39,374 bases of DNA from Actinomadura montaniterrae (GCF_008923365.1 NZ_WBMR01000079.1:1-39374); one strand, 5' to 3'. Shown: positions 1 through 7,847, counted from the stretch's first letter. Translations and numbers: made by a program. The notes: generated by a model not told the origin, from the letters alone.

Positions 1-702
1 GCCGCCCCGGCCGCCGCCCCGGCGGCCGCTCCGGCGCCCGCGCCCGAGGGGTCGCTGCTGCGCTCCCCCGTCGCGTGGTACGTCGCGGTGTTCATGGGCC
101 TGGCGTCGCTGATGTTCTACGTGCTGATGTCCTGGCTGCCGGAGATCATGCAGGACGCCGGGTTCGCCCCCGCCACCGCCGGGATGATGGTCTCCACGAT
201 GATGATCGTCGGCATCCCGCTCGGGTTCCTCGTGCCCGTCCTCGCCGCGCGGCTCCGCGACCAGCGCGCCGTCGTCGCCGGCGTCGTGCTCACCATGGTC
301 GCCGGGATCGGCGGGCTGATCGTCGCGCCCGCCGCCGGCTGGGCGTGGACCATCGTCCTCGGCATCGGCACCGGCAGCGCGTTCCCGCTCGCCTACACCC
401 TGCTCAGCCTGCGCTCGCCGAGCCCGTCCGTCGCGGCGCGGCTGTCGGGGATGGCGCAGACCGGCGGCTACCTGCTCGCCGGGTTCGGGCCGCTCGCCAT
501 GGGCGTGCTGCACGGCGCGACGGGCGGCTGGCACGTGCCGCTGACGCTGCTGCTCGTCCTCGTGGCGCCGGAACTGGTCTTCGGGATGCTCGCGGCCCGG
601 CCCGGCTTCGTCCGCCCGGCGGCGGCACGGCCCGGACGGCTGGACGGACGTCTCGTCGAGCCCAAGAGCCTGCCCGCCGCCGAACCCGCCCGCACCCGGT
701 AA
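1..702 (+). CDS. MFS transporter, C-terminal half (5' end outside window)
   Basis: The frame is open from base 1 to the TAA at 700-702, so only the last 233 residues are visible. An Ala/Pro-rich stretch (first ~17 residues, resembling the central cytoplasmic loop of MFS proteins) is followed by about six hydrophobic segments, fitting transmembrane helices 7-12. The pattern (a helix beginning YVAVFMGLASLMFYVLMSW, then LPEIMQDAGFAPATAG) resembles the CynX/NimT (cyanate/nitroimidazole type) branch of the major facilitator superfamily, which moves small solutes across the plasma membrane. The tail after the last helix is short, basic and polar, as expected for a cytoplasmic end. Family membership is fairly secure; the substrate cannot be read from this half. 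Confidence 0.85.
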   Translation, partial: AAPAAAPAAAPAPAPEGSLLRSPVAWYVAVFMGLASLMFYVLMSWLPEIMQDAGFAPATAGMMVSTMMIVGIPLGFLVPVLAARLRDQRAVVAGVVLTMVAGIGGLIVAPAAGWAWTIVLGIGTGSAFPLAYTLLSLRSPSPSVAARLSGMAQTGGYLLAGFGPLAMGVLHGATGGWHVPLTLLLVLVAPELVFGMLAARPGFVRPAAARPGRLDGRLVEPKSLPAAEPARTR

Positions 703-711
703 GGGACCGGC

Positions 712-1023
712 TCAGCCGGTCATGTCGACGGCGTCCAGGTCCAGGACGCGGGCGTGCAGGACGAGCCGCTGGTGCAGCGCCGCGCGGAGCGCCCGGTGCA
801 GGCCGTCCTCCAGGTAGAGCTCGCCCTTCCACTGGACGACGTGGGGGAACAGGTCGCCGTAGAACGTGGAGTCCTTGGCCAGCAGCGACTGCAGGTCCAG
901 CTCCCGCTTGGTGCTCACGAGCTGGTCGAGGCGGACCTGGCGAGGGGGGATCTTGGCCCAGTCCCGGGACGACAGTCCGTGCTCGGGATAGGGCCTTCCC
1001 TCGCCCACCGCCTTGAAGATCAC
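712..1023 (-). CDS. Small conserved actinobacterial protein (VapB-antitoxin-like / ParB-like annotation)
   Basis: This 103-residue protein starts at GTG 1023 (VIFKAVGEGRPYPEHG). I recognise it as a strongly conserved actinobacterial family that databases often label type II toxin-antitoxin VapB-like. The segment PPRQVRLDQLVSTKREL followed by DGLHRALRA resembles the small ParB/sulfiredoxin-type fold, in which a conserved DGxHR motif binds nucleotide or DNA; that link is inference. No toxin gene sits beside it, so an antitoxin role is not supported here. It has its own promoter with the -10 box six bases before the GTG, implying a leaderless mRNA. Confidence 0.75.
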   Translation of the reverse strand: MIFKAVGEGRPYPEHGLSSRDWAKIPPRQVRLDQLVSTKRELDLQSLLAKDSTFYGDLFPHVVQWKGELYLEDGLHRALRAALHQRLVLHARVLDLDAVDMTG

Positions 1024-1029
1024 GCCCCG

Positions 1030-1058
1030 AGTCTACGTGCCCCGACTGGCCCGGTCAC
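1030..1058 (-). promoter_or_regulatory. Promoter of the 712-1023 gene (leaderless)
   Basis: On the minus strand GTGACC (1058-1053) and TAGACT (1035-1030) are separated by 17 bases, and TAGACT ends six bases before the GTG start at 1023. The spacing fits a sigma-A-type promoter producing a leaderless transcript. Confidence 0.55.
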
Positions 1059-1120
1059 CGCATTCCACCGATTGGTAAACCACTTACACCGCAGCTCAGA
1101 GGCCCCGTGAGTAACTGCCG

Positions 1121-1894
1121 TCACGCGGGTCCGGCGGCCCCCGGAAGGGGCGCGGACGGTCCCCGGCGGGCACCGTTCCCGAGCGACAGCCAGGTGGTCG
1201 CCGCGTCCACCCGGCCGTGCACGCCGAGCTTCGGGTAGGCGTGCTCGAGATGCTTCTCGACCGTCCGCGGGCTGATCGCCAGCCGCCGCGCGATCTGCCG
1301 GTCGGTGAGTCCCCGGGCCAGCAGGTCGAGGACCGCGGCCTCGCGGCGCGTCACCCGTTCCCGCGCGGGCGGCGCGAGCCGGCGCATCGCCCGCGCGAGG
1401 CGCGGCCGCAGCAGCTCGGCGACGGCCCGGTCGGCGTCGCCGAAGTCCCCGCGCCGCCGGTTGACCGCCAGGCACACGCTGCGCGGCTCGTCCCCCGACC
1501 AGCCGGCCGGGAACGCCATCGCGAGCTGGTGCTCGGCGCCGAGCGGGCCGTACACGTCCGCGTAGGCGGCGAGCGCGTGGTACTCGGCCCGCGACTGCAG
1601 GTCGGAGCGGAGGACGGGCGTGCCGGGCCCGGTCGTCGTGTGGGCGACCAGCGGATCGGCGGCCTTGTCCCGCGCGAACGCCGCCAGCGCCTCCCGGCTC
1701 AGCAGGCCCGCCGGGACCGTGAGCGGCCCTCCGGCGCCGTCCGGGCGCACCGACCACACGATGCTGTCGCCCGGCAGCACGTCGAGGAGCATCGGCAGCA
1801 GCGCCGGGAGCAGCGTCCGCTCGTCGTCGGCGTCGATCAGGAGGTCGGCGACCGCCAGCGTCCGCCGCAGCCCGACCTCCCCGCAGCCGGTCAT
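1121..1894 (-). CDS. LuxR-family transcriptional regulator
   Basis: This 257-residue protein has an N-terminal sensor-like region without a clear family match and a C-terminal LuxR/GerE helix-turn-helix at about residues 190-245 (RVTRREAAVLDLLARGL, then TDRQIARRLAISPRTVEKHL). There is no receiver-domain pattern (no conserved early Asp cluster and no Lys), so it is not an obvious two-component response regulator. The middle region (QLAMAFPAGW ... VCLAVNR) looks GAF- or PAS-like; this is tentative. The frame extends upstream of 1894, but ATG 1894 is preferred because a -10 box (TACAGT) ends six bases before it. The target genes are unknown. Confidence 0.85.
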   Translation of the reverse strand: MTGCGEVGLRRTLAVADLLIDADDERTLLPALLPMLLDVLPGDSIVWSVRPDGAGGPLTVPAGLLSREALAAFARDKAADPLVAHTTTGPGTPVLRSDLQSRAEYHALAAYADVYGPLGAEHQLAMAFPAGWSGDEPRSVCLAVNRRRGDFGDADRAVAELLRPRLARAMRRLAPPARERVTRREAAVLDLLARGLTDRQIARRLAISPRTVEKHLEHAYPKLGVHGRVDAATTWLSLGNGARRGPSAPLPGAAGPA

Positions 1895-1900
1895 CCCTCC

Positions 1901-1930
1901 ACTGTAAATTCCCTGGTCAGACGGGCACAA
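1901..1930 (-). promoter_or_regulatory. Promoter of LuxR regulator (leaderless)
   Basis: Minus strand TTGTGC (1930-1925), an 18-base spacer and TACAGT (1906-1901); the -10 box lies six bases before ATG 1894. Confidence 0.5.
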
Positions 1931-2033
1931 GGCGGCGATGCCGGGCCCTGCCGGGCAGGGGCGCATACGGGATTTCCCGTATTCGTCCGCGAGCTCCCGC
2001 CGACCGACACTGGCAGGGAGGGGAGGAACCGAC

Positions 2034-2225
2034 ATGCGCAAGGTCGCCGACTGCAGGGACTACCCGAGCGAGATGAACTGCACCCTCACCATCGCCGGTG
2101 AGGAGCAAGAGGTGGTGCGGGCGGCCGCCGAGCACGCGGCGTCCGTCCACGGGCACACCGACAGCCCCGAGCTCCGCGAGGAGATCCGCAAGGGGCTGAA
2201 GGACGAGGTGCCGCAGCACGCCTGA
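2034..2225 (+). CDS. DUF1059 family small protein
   Basis: This 63-residue protein (MRKVADCRDYPSEMNC...) matches the DUF1059 family of predicted small metal-binding proteins, with Cys7 and Cys16 and a conserved SPELREEIRK-type helix near the C terminus. A good ribosome binding site (GAGGAA) precedes ATG 2034, so the longer upstream frame is not used. The family function is unknown; the cysteines suggest metal or redox sensing. It is convergent with the SDR gene, with a strong hairpin between them. Confidence 0.85.
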   Translation: MRKVADCRDYPSEMNCTLTIAGEEQEVVRAAAEHAASVHGHTDSPELREEIRKGLKDEVPQHA

Positions 2226-2234
2226 TCAGCCGCT

Positions 2235-2279
2235 GCCCGGCGCGCCCTGGACGGAACCGTCGTCCAGGCCGCGCCGGGC
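2235..2279. terminator. Bidirectional hairpin between convergent genes
   Basis: Arms 2235-2253 and 2261-2279 pair over 19 bp with one mismatch around a 7-base loop (GAACCGT). It lies between the stops of the DUF1059 gene (+) and the SDR gene (-). There is no U-run, which is common for actinobacterial terminators. Confidence 0.75.
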
Positions 2280-2303
2280 GCGCCGCTTTCGGTCTGCGGT
2301 CCG

Positions 2304-3059
2304 TCAGCGGAGCTTGATCGCGCCGCCGTCGGCCATGACCGTCTGCCCCGTCATGTACTGCGCGTCGTCGCTCGCGAGGAACGCGACGATCGGCGCGACG
2401 TCCCGCGCCGGATCCCCGAACCGGCCCAGCGGCACCTTCGCGGCGGACTGCGCGTACTGCTCCGGCCGCGCCTCCGCCCACTGCACCACGCCGGACGTCA
2501 TCGCCATCGGGCAGACCACGTTCACCCGGATGCCGTACGCCGCCCACTCGTTCGCCGCGACCCGGCTCAGCCCGCGGATCGCCTCCTTCGCCGCCGCATA
2601 GGACGCCTGGTTCGGCTGCCCGTCCAGCCCGGCCCCGGACCCGAAGTTGACGATCGACGCCCCGCCGGCCTTCTTCAGCTCCGGCAGCGCCGCCAGCATG
2701 AAGTTGCGCGTCGCGTAGAGGCCGGTGTCCATCGCGAGCCGCCAGTCGTCGTCCGTCTGCTCCTCGATGGGCTTCTGCCGCGACGCGCTCGCGTTGTTGA
2801 TCAGCGTGTCGAGCGCACCGAACCGCTCCACGGCCGCGGCGACGGCGGCGTCCGCGACGGCCCGGTCCGAGACGTCCCCCTGCCGGAACACGACCGCGTC
2901 GCCCAGCTCCCGAGCGAGCGCCTCACCCGCGTCCCGCTGCAGGTCCACCGCGACGACCCGGGCGCCGCGCTCGGCGAACAGCCGCGTCACCGCCTCGCCG
3001 ATCCCCGACGCGCCGCCGGTGACGATCGCCACCTTGCCCCGCAGGTTCCCGTTCCCCAT
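2304..3059 (-). CDS. SDR family NAD(P)-dependent oxidoreductase
   Basis: This 251-residue classical short-chain dehydrogenase/reductase has the Rossmann motif TGGASGIG (14-21), NNA (88-90), catalytic Ser141, and the YxxxK motif as Tyr154/Lys158 (SYAAAKEA). Asp39 after the second beta strand (VVAVDLQ) favours NAD(H) over NADP(H). The C terminus (DDAQYMTGQTVMADGGAIKL) is typical of the FabG-like branch, which oxidises or reduces secondary alcohols or ketones. No neighbour indicates the substrate. The start ATG 3059 directly precedes LRGKVAIVTGG, giving the expected short N terminus. Confidence 0.92.
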   Translation of the reverse strand: MGNGNLRGKVAIVTGGASGIGEAVTRLFAERGARVVAVDLQRDAGEALARELGDAVVFRQGDVSDRAVADAAVAAAVERFGALDTLINNASASRQKPIEEQTDDDWRLAMDTGLYATRNFMLAALPELKKAGGASIVNFGSGAGLDGQPNQASYAAAKEAIRGLSRVAANEWAAYGIRVNVVCPMAMTSGVVQWAEARPEQYAQSAAKVPLGRFGDPARDVAPIVAFLASDDAQYMTGQTVMADGGAIKLR

Positions 3060-3191
3060 GATCAGCCCCCGTTCCCTACCCGGTCGTACGCCGGCGTTTC
3101 CCCACAGCTACCAGGCACGACGAGGCGTCCGGCCGCGGGTTCCGACTCAGTGAGACCTCGACGCCCGGCGTCCGCCGGCCCCGGGAAACGG

Positions 3192-3226
3192 CGAAGGTCC
3201 CGGCCGCTGTGCGGTCGGGACCTTCG
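3192..3226 (-). terminator. Terminator hairpin downstream of tRNA-Ser
   Basis: A perfect 11-bp stem (3192-3202 with 3216-3226, sequence CGAAGGTCCCG) with a 13-base loop begins 15 bases past the tRNA 3' end on the minus strand and is followed by CCGTTTCC. Confidence 0.65.
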
Positions 3227-3241
3227 TTCGGCTCACGCCGG

Positions 3242-3329
3242 TGGCGGAGGATGCGAGATTCGAACTCGCGAGCGCTTGCACGCAACACGCTTTCCAAGCG
3301 TGCGCCCTAGGCCACTAGGCGAATCCTCC
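3242..3329 (-). tRNA. tRNA-Ser (anticodon GGA)
   Basis: The 88-nt gene is on the minus strand. The acceptor arm GGAGGAT (from 3329) pairs with ATCCTCC (3252-3246), followed by discriminator G and an encoded CCA (3244-3242). The anticodon arm is CACGC-TTGGAAA-GCGTG, giving anticodon GGA, which reads UCC/UCU serine codons. The T arm carries GTTCGAATC, and a long variable arm marks it as class II (serine). A -10-like box lies just upstream. Confidence 0.97.
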
Positions 3330-3336
3330 GCGGGAA

Positions 3337-3342
3337 AGCTTA
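3337..3342 (-). promoter_or_regulatory. -10 box of tRNA-Ser inside the DUF952 stop codon
   Basis: Minus strand TAAGCT (3342-3337) lies seven bases before the first base of the tRNA. Its TAA is also the stop codon of the DUF952 gene. No convincing -35 hexamer was found. Confidence 0.4.
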
Positions 3343-3684
3343 CCGGCTCTCCGGCAGTGACCTGACATCAATTACGGCGGAGACCGGGATCGGCCCGTAC
3401 ACGTGTGGGAAGACCTCGTCACCGACCGGCTCGTGGCGGACCGGCGCGTCCAGCCGCGCCACGTCGATGACCAGCAGCACCAGGTCCGACCGGGGGACGG
3501 CGCCGTAGAAGCGGCCGAGCACCCCGTCCACCTGGCCCATGTCCGACGAGCAGTGGACGAAGCCCTCCTCGTCGAGCGTCCGGCCGAGCGTCGACATGGT
3601 GTACGACACACCCGAGTCCCGCGCGGATTCCCAATGGCGGCGTTCGGCGATGTGCAGGAGCGTCTGCTGCGTGGCGTCGGTCAT
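3340..3684 (-). CDS. DUF952 domain-containing protein
   Basis: This 114-residue protein belongs to the DUF952 family, with the family hallmarks LLHIAERRHW at the start, EGFVHCSS (about 40-47) and the C-terminal EVFPHVYGPIPVSAV. The family has an ADP-ribosyltransferase-like fold by structural comparison (established for the family, not shown here), but its role is unknown. It has the usual family length. ATG 3684 is preferred because a TACTCT box ends seven bases upstream, giving a leaderless transcript. It is often a neighbour of the SRP RNA/dnaX region in actinomycetes; I infer no functional link. Confidence 0.9.
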   Translation of the reverse strand: MTDATQQTLLHIAERRHWESARDSGVSYTMSTLGRTLDEEGFVHCSSDMGQVDGVLGRFYGAVPRSDLVLLVIDVARLDAPVRHEPVGDEVFPHVYGPIPVSAVIDVRSLPESR

Positions 3685-3691
3685 GGGCGGG

Positions 3692-3697
3692 AGAGTA
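3692..3697 (-). promoter_or_regulatory. -10 box of DUF952 gene (leaderless)
   Basis: Minus strand TACTCT, seven bases before ATG 3684. Confidence 0.4.
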
Positions 3698-3732
3698 CGC
3701 GGCAACCGTGCCGACCCCGGCCGCCGATGCCA

Positions 3733-3738
3733 TAGACT
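3733..3738 (+). promoter_or_regulatory. -10 box of the SRP RNA gene
   Basis: TAGACT lies about seven bases upstream of the predicted RNA 5' end; no strong -35 hexamer is visible. Confidence 0.5.
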
Positions 3739-3744
3739 CTGTGC

Positions 3745-3834
3745 AGACCCCTCGCACGGCGTCACCCTGTGAACCTCCCCAGGGCCGGAAGGCAGCAAGG
3801 ATAAGCAGGCTCTGGCGGGTGTGCGGGGGGTCCC
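3745..3834 (+). ncRNA. ffs: Signal recognition particle RNA, small bacterial type (4.5S-like)
   Basis: The conserved domain IV is clear: GGGCCGGAAGGCAGCAAGG, with the GGAA tetraloop and the AGCA asymmetric internal loop bound by Ffh. The 5' arm GACCCCTCGCAC pairs with the 3' arm GTGTGCGGGGGGTC to close the long hairpin. The RNA is the scaffold of the SRP that targets nascent membrane and secreted proteins to FtsY/SecYEG. It sits directly upstream of dnaX, a widely conserved arrangement in actinobacteria. Ends are estimated to within a few bases. Confidence 0.93.
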
Positions 3835-3895
3835 TTGCTTTGACCGCGACACCGCGCCTGTGACGCTCTGCTTCTCGAGGGAGGGCGGACCCCCG

Positions 3896-6376
3896 ATGAG
3901 TCTGGCTCTGTACCGCAAGTACCGGCCAGCGACCTTCGCCGAGCTGAAGGGGCAGGAGCACGTCGCCGAGCCCCTCCAGCAAGCGCTGCGCAACGGCCGG
4001 ATCAACCACGCCTACCTGTTCAGCGGCCCGCGCGGCTGCGGGAAGACCTCCAGCGCCCGCATCCTCGCCCGCTCCCTGAACTGCGAGCAGGGGCCCACGC
4101 CCGACCCGTGCGGCAAATGCGACTCGTGCGTCGCGCTCGGCCCGTCCGGCACCGGCCACATCGACGTGATCGAGATCGACGCCGCCTCGCACGGCGGCGT
4201 CGACGACGCCCGCGACCTGCGCGAACGCGCGTTCTTCGCGCCCGTGTCGGCGCGCTTCAAGGTGTACATCATCGACGAGGCGCACATGGTCACCCGCGAG
4301 GGCTTCAACGCGCTGCTGAAGCTCGTCGAGGAACCGCCGCCGCACCTGAAGTTCGTGTTCGCGACCACCGAGCCGGAGAAGGTCATCGGGACGATCCGGT
4401 CCCGCACGCACCACTACCCGTTCCGGCTGATCCCGCCGGGCGTGCTGACCGAGCTCGTCGAGGAGATCCTGAAGTCGGAGGACGTCCCGTACGAGGCGTC
4501 CGCGCTGCCGCTCGCGGTGCGGGCCGGCGCCGGGTCCGCCCGCGACACCCTGTCGATCCTCGACCAGCTCCTCGCCGGGTCGGACGAGCAGGGCATCACC
4601 TACGCGCGGGCCGTGTCGCTGCTCGGCTACACCGACTCCACGCTGCTGGACGAGGTCATCGCCGCGTTCGCCGCCCGCGACGGCGCCGCCGTGTTCGCCG
4701 CGATCGACCGGGTGATCGAGAGCGGCCAGGAACCCCGCCGGTTCACCGCTGACCTGCTGGAACGCGTCCGCGACCTGGTGATCCTGTCGAACGTCCCGGA
4801 GGCGGGCGGCTCCGGGCTGCTGAACGTCCCGCCGGACGAGCTGGAGCAGATGCGGCGGCAGGCGTCCTCGATGGGGCCCGGGGAGCTGACGCGGGCCGCG
4901 GACCTCCTGCACACCGGGCTCACGGAGATGCGCGGCGCGACGTCCCCACGGCTGCTGCTGGAGCTGATCTGCGCCCGGATCCTGCTGCCCGCCGCGTACG
5001 AGGACGAGGCGTCCATGTTCGCCCGCCTCGACCGTCTCGAACGCCAGGCCGCGCAGGGCGGCTTCGGCGGCGGGGGCGGCGCGCCTGGTGACGGCCTGGC
5101 GCAGGCCTTCGCTCCCCTTGCTGCTCCTTCGCCCGCTCCTGCTCCTGCTCCCGCTCCCGTGGAGCGTTCGGCCCCGGCGCCCGCTCCGGCAGCGGCCGAG
5201 CCTCCGGCGCGCCCGGCGGAACCAGCCGCCCGTCCGGCGGGTGGCGGTCCTGCGGGTGGTGGCCCGGCGGGAGGGGCTGCGACGGGAGGAGGTGCGACGG
5301 GGGCGGCGGCTTCTGGAGCTGAGGGAAGGCAGCCCCCGCCCGCCCAGGGGGACGACCCCACTTCCAGTGTCGACCCCGCCCGTAGTGCGGCGGAAGCGGA
5401 ACGCGGTTCTGTGGATAACAGGCCCTCCGCGAGCGGTGGCGCCGGGCAGGCGTCCACTCCCGCAGGCGGGCAGACGTCTCCCCGCGGCGGCGGACAGACG
5501 TCCCACGGCGGCGCGCAGGCGTCCGCCCCTGGCAGCGCGGAGGCGTCCGGCCCGGCCAGCGGGCAAGGGGCCGCCGGTGGCGGGGTGGACGTGTCCACGG
5601 TGCAGCGGTACTGGCCGGACATCATCGAGGCGGTCAAGCAGAAGAGCCGCGCGACCTGGATGGTCATCATGTCCGGGGTGCGGCCGGCGGCGCTGGAAGG
5701 ACGCGTGCTCACGCTCGCGTTCGACGCCGAGGGGAACCGGCTCGGGTTCGTCAACGGCAACCGCGACGTGATCCTCAGCGAGGTCCTCCGCGAGCGGATG
5801 GGCGTCGACTGGCGGATCGAGACGGTGTCCGGCGGCGCGGGCGGCGGACGGGGCCAGGCCGGTCCCGGGCCCAACGCTGGCCCGGGCGGCGGCGGACGGT
5901 CCGGTGCCGGCGGCGGACCGGGCGGCGGGTTCGGCTCCGGCGGCGGGTTCGGGTCGGCGCCCTCGGGCGGCTTCGGCTCGTCCTCAACGGGCGGCTCCCC
6001 GTCCTCCGGCGGCTTCGGCTCGTCGTCGGCGGCGCCGTCCGGATTCGGCGGCGGAACGGGCCAGAGCGGGCCGCAGCAGGGCGGGCCGCCTCCGAACGCC
6101 GTGCCGCGCCCGGCTCCAGGGGAGAACGGCACCAACGGTGCGAGCAGCGGGAACGCGTTCGGCGCGGGTGGTTCGGCGGCCGGGGATCCGGGGCCGCTGC
6201 CGCCGCCGCCGGACGAGCCGCCGCCGCCTCCGGAGCCGTCCCCGGTGGACGAGAGCGACGAGGTGGACCCGGAGGGGGACGCCGACGCGGACGGCACCGA
6301 GGCGGAGATGAGCGGCATGGCGCTCATCCAGCGGGAGCTGGGCGGTCAGATCATCCGCGAGATCGACAACTCCTGA
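3896..6376 (+). CDS. dnaX: DNA polymerase III subunits gamma and tau
   Basis: This 826-residue protein is the clamp-loader ATPase of the replicative polymerase. It carries Walker A GPRGCGKT (44-51), the zinc-binding cysteines Cys63, Cys72, Cys75 and Cys78, Walker B DEAH (127-130), sensor 1 (TTEPEKV) and the sensor-2 region GSARDTLS. The conserved AAA+ and collar domains end near residue 395. They are followed by a long Pro/Ala/Gly/Gln-rich linker, a conserved block (VSTVQRYWPDIIEAVKQKSR...) typical of actinobacterial tau, and a second low-complexity tail with GGGFGSGGGFGS-type repeats. ATG 3896 follows a GGAGGG ribosome site. No A/T-rich slippery sequence for a programmed gamma-producing frameshift is visible. 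Confidence 0.96.
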   Translation: MSLALYRKYRPATFAELKGQEHVAEPLQQALRNGRINHAYLFSGPRGCGKTSSARILARSLNCEQGPTPDPCGKCDSCVALGPSGTGHIDVIEIDAASHGGVDDARDLRERAFFAPVSARFKVYIIDEAHMVTREGFNALLKLVEEPPPHLKFVFATTEPEKVIGTIRSRTHHYPFRLIPPGVLTELVEEILKSEDVPYEASALPLAVRAGAGSARDTLSILDQLLAGSDEQGITYARAVSLLGYTDSTLLDEVIAAFAARDGAAVFAAIDRVIESGQEPRRFTADLLERVRDLVILSNVPEAGGSGLLNVPPDELEQMRRQASSMGPGELTRAADLLHTGLTEMRGATSPRLLLELICARILLPAAYEDEASMFARLDRLERQAAQGGFGGGGGAPGDGLAQAFAPLAAPSPAPAPAPAPVERSAPAPAPAAAEPPARPAEPAARPAGGGPAGGGPAGGAATGGGATGAAASGAEGRQPPPAQGDDPTSSVDPARSAAEAERGSVDNRPSASGGAGQASTPAGGQTSPRGGGQTSHGGAQASAPGSAEASGPASGQGAAGGGVDVSTVQRYWPDIIEAVKQKSRATWMVIMSGVRPAALEGRVLTLAFDAEGNRLGFVNGNRDVILSEVLRERMGVDWRIETVSGGAGGGRGQAGPGPNAGPGGGGRSGAGGGPGGGFGSGGGFGSAPSGGFGSSSTGGSPSSGGFGSSSAAPSGFGGGTGQSGPQQGGPPPNAVPRPAPGENGTNGASSGNAFGAGGSAAGDPGPLPPPPDEPPPPPEPSPVDESDEVDPEGDADADGTEAEMSGMALIQRELGGQIIREIDNS

Positions 6377-6399
6377 CCGGAGCCGAGAAGACGGTGCTG

Positions 6400-6559
6400 C
6401 GGCGCCCCGCCCGAACGGCGCCCCGCCCGAACGGCGCCCCGCCCGAACGGCGCCCCGCCCGAACGGCGCCCCGCCCGAACGGCGCCCCGCCCGAACGGCG
6501 GCCCGCCCGAACGGCGGCCCGCCCGAACGGCGGCCCGCCCGAACGGCGGCCCGCCCTAA
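6400..6559. repeat. 16-bp tandem array, about ten copies
   Basis: Six copies of CGGCGCCCCGCCCGAA (6400-6495) are followed by three copies of the variant CGGCGGCCCGCCCGAA (6496-6543) and one copy ending CTAA (6544-6559). The array begins 24 bases after the dnaX stop and ends 12 bases before the hemC stop, so it fills the gap between convergent genes. Variant copies fold into small hairpins (CCGCC-CGAAC-GGCGG). The period is not a multiple of three and no gene uses it. It may act as a terminator or be a replication-slippage product. Confidence 0.95.
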
Positions 6560-6571
6560 AAGGCGGCCCGG

Positions 6572-7599
6572 TCAGTGGGGGATGCCGTCGATCAGGGTGC
6601 GGGCGCCCTTGTGCAGCAGGTCGGCGGCCACTCGGGCGCCGAGATCCCCGCCCTTGTCCGGCGGAGCCGAGTCCTGCGCATGCACGAACTGCGAGCCGTC
6701 CTGCGTGAACACCATCCCGCGCAAGGTCAGCCGCCCGTTCCGGTCGATCCGCGCGTTACCGGCGATCGGGCTGTTGCAGTGCCCCTGGAGGCCGTGCAGC
6801 ATGGCGCGTTCCGCGCTGACGCACCGCCGGGTCTTGTCGTGATCTAGTAGCCGCACCAGGTCCACGACGTCGGCGTCCGCGCGGCGGCATTCCACCGCGA
6901 GCACGCCCGATCCCACGGCGGGGAGGATGTCGAGGGTCTCGCCCGGCCGGTCGATTCCCAGCCGCGTCAGGCCGGCCCGCGCCAGCACGATGGCGTCGAA
7001 CTCGCCGGAGTCCAGGCGCGCCAGCCGGGAGTCCACGTTGCCGCGCAGGTACTCCACCTGCAGGTCGGGCCGGAGCCGCAGGATCTGGGCGCGGCGCCGC
7101 ACCGCCGAGGTTCCCACGCGCGCCCCCGGCGCGAGATCCGCCAAGCATCGGATCTTGCTTACCGCAGGGAACAGCATCACGTCGGCGGCGTCGTCGCGTT
7201 CGGCGTAGGCGGCGAACACCAGTTCGTCGGGCCGGGGGACGTCGCCGGGGACGTCCTTGAGGCAGTGCACCGCGACATCGGCCCGGCCCGCCAGCAGCGC
7301 CCGGTCGATCTCGCGCAGGAACGCGCCCTTGCCGCCGAGTTCGCCCAGGTGCCCGCGGTGCCGGTCGCCGGCGGTCTGGATGCCGACCACTCGACCGTCA
7401 CGTCCGCGAGTTCCCGCAACCGGGCGGCTACGCCCCGGGCCTGCACCATCGCCAGCGATGACGTCCGCGTGCCGAGCCGCAGCACCCGGTCACCCGAGCG
7501 GCGGGAGGACGCCGGTTCGACGACGCCGGAGCCGGCGGGAACCGGCTCCGCCACCGCCGGCCCCTCGGCCGCGGCTTCCGCTTCATCCTCGCCCGTCAT
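6572..7599 (-). pseudogene. hemC: Hydroxymethylbilane synthase (porphobilinogen deaminase), frameshifted
   Basis: The enzyme joins four porphobilinogens into hydroxymethylbilane in haem/tetrapyrrole synthesis. The N-terminal part starts at ATG 7599 (after AAGGGGA) with an acidic/Ala-rich extension and the family start LRLGTRTSSLAMVQARGVAARLRE. Near 7390 the homology jumps to another frame (VVGIQTAGDRHRGHLGELGGKGAF). Restoring one base after codon GAG (7392-7390) would join both parts into a 342-residue protein. The downstream part keeps VHCLKDVPGD (catalytic Asp of the KD motif) and the dipyrromethane-cofactor cysteine in LQGHCNSPIAG. Downstream residues alone lack about 65 N-terminal residues and would not be active. 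It could be a recent pseudogene, a redundant paralogue or a base-calling error. Confidence 0.85.
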
Positions 7600-7795
7600 G
7601 CCGTCCCCTTCTGCCGCGTCTCAGGATCTCGCGCGCGCGCACGGCGTGCCGTTCCCCTCTTCGAGATTGAACCGTGCCGGTCTCGCGGCGCACCGGCGGC
7701 CTCCCGGGTACGCCCCCGACCTCCCGGAGGGAAGATCGCGTCCGGTGGCCGGAGGGTTTCCGCGACACCGTCGCGCGGGCGCGGTCGGATACCCG

Positions 7796-7821
7796 TTGAC
7801 CTGCGGTTCCGGCGCTATCCT
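7796..7821 (+). promoter_or_regulatory. Possible promoter of the repeat-protein gene
   Basis: TTGACC (7796-7801) and TATCCT (7816-7821) flank a 14-base spacer, shorter than ideal. If used, the leader would be about 280 nt and include the 7848-7866 dyad. Confidence 0.3.
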
Positions 7822-7847
7822 GCACCGAGAGTGAAAGATCGACTACA

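Noticed and set aside
712..1023. A toxin-antitoxin module
   Set aside because: The protein is often labelled antitoxin-like but no toxin gene is adjacent.
3076..3297. A 73-codon minus-strand open frame
   Set aside because: It includes part of tRNA-Ser and its terminator, so it is not protein-coding.
3419..5566. A 715-codon minus-strand open frame antisense to dnaX
   Set aside because: Arg-rich composition and no domain; it is the complement of dnaX codons.
3896..6376. Programmed frameshift producing a gamma subunit from dnaX
   Set aside because: No slippery heptamer plus downstream hairpin was found near the end of the AAA+ region.
6400..6559. CRISPR array
   Set aside because: The units are contiguous with no unique spacers and there are no cas genes.
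6394..6708. A plus-strand open frame through the 16-bp array
   Set aside because: The periodic Arg/Pro/Ala peptide is a by-product of the tandem repeat; there is no ribosome site or conserved domain.
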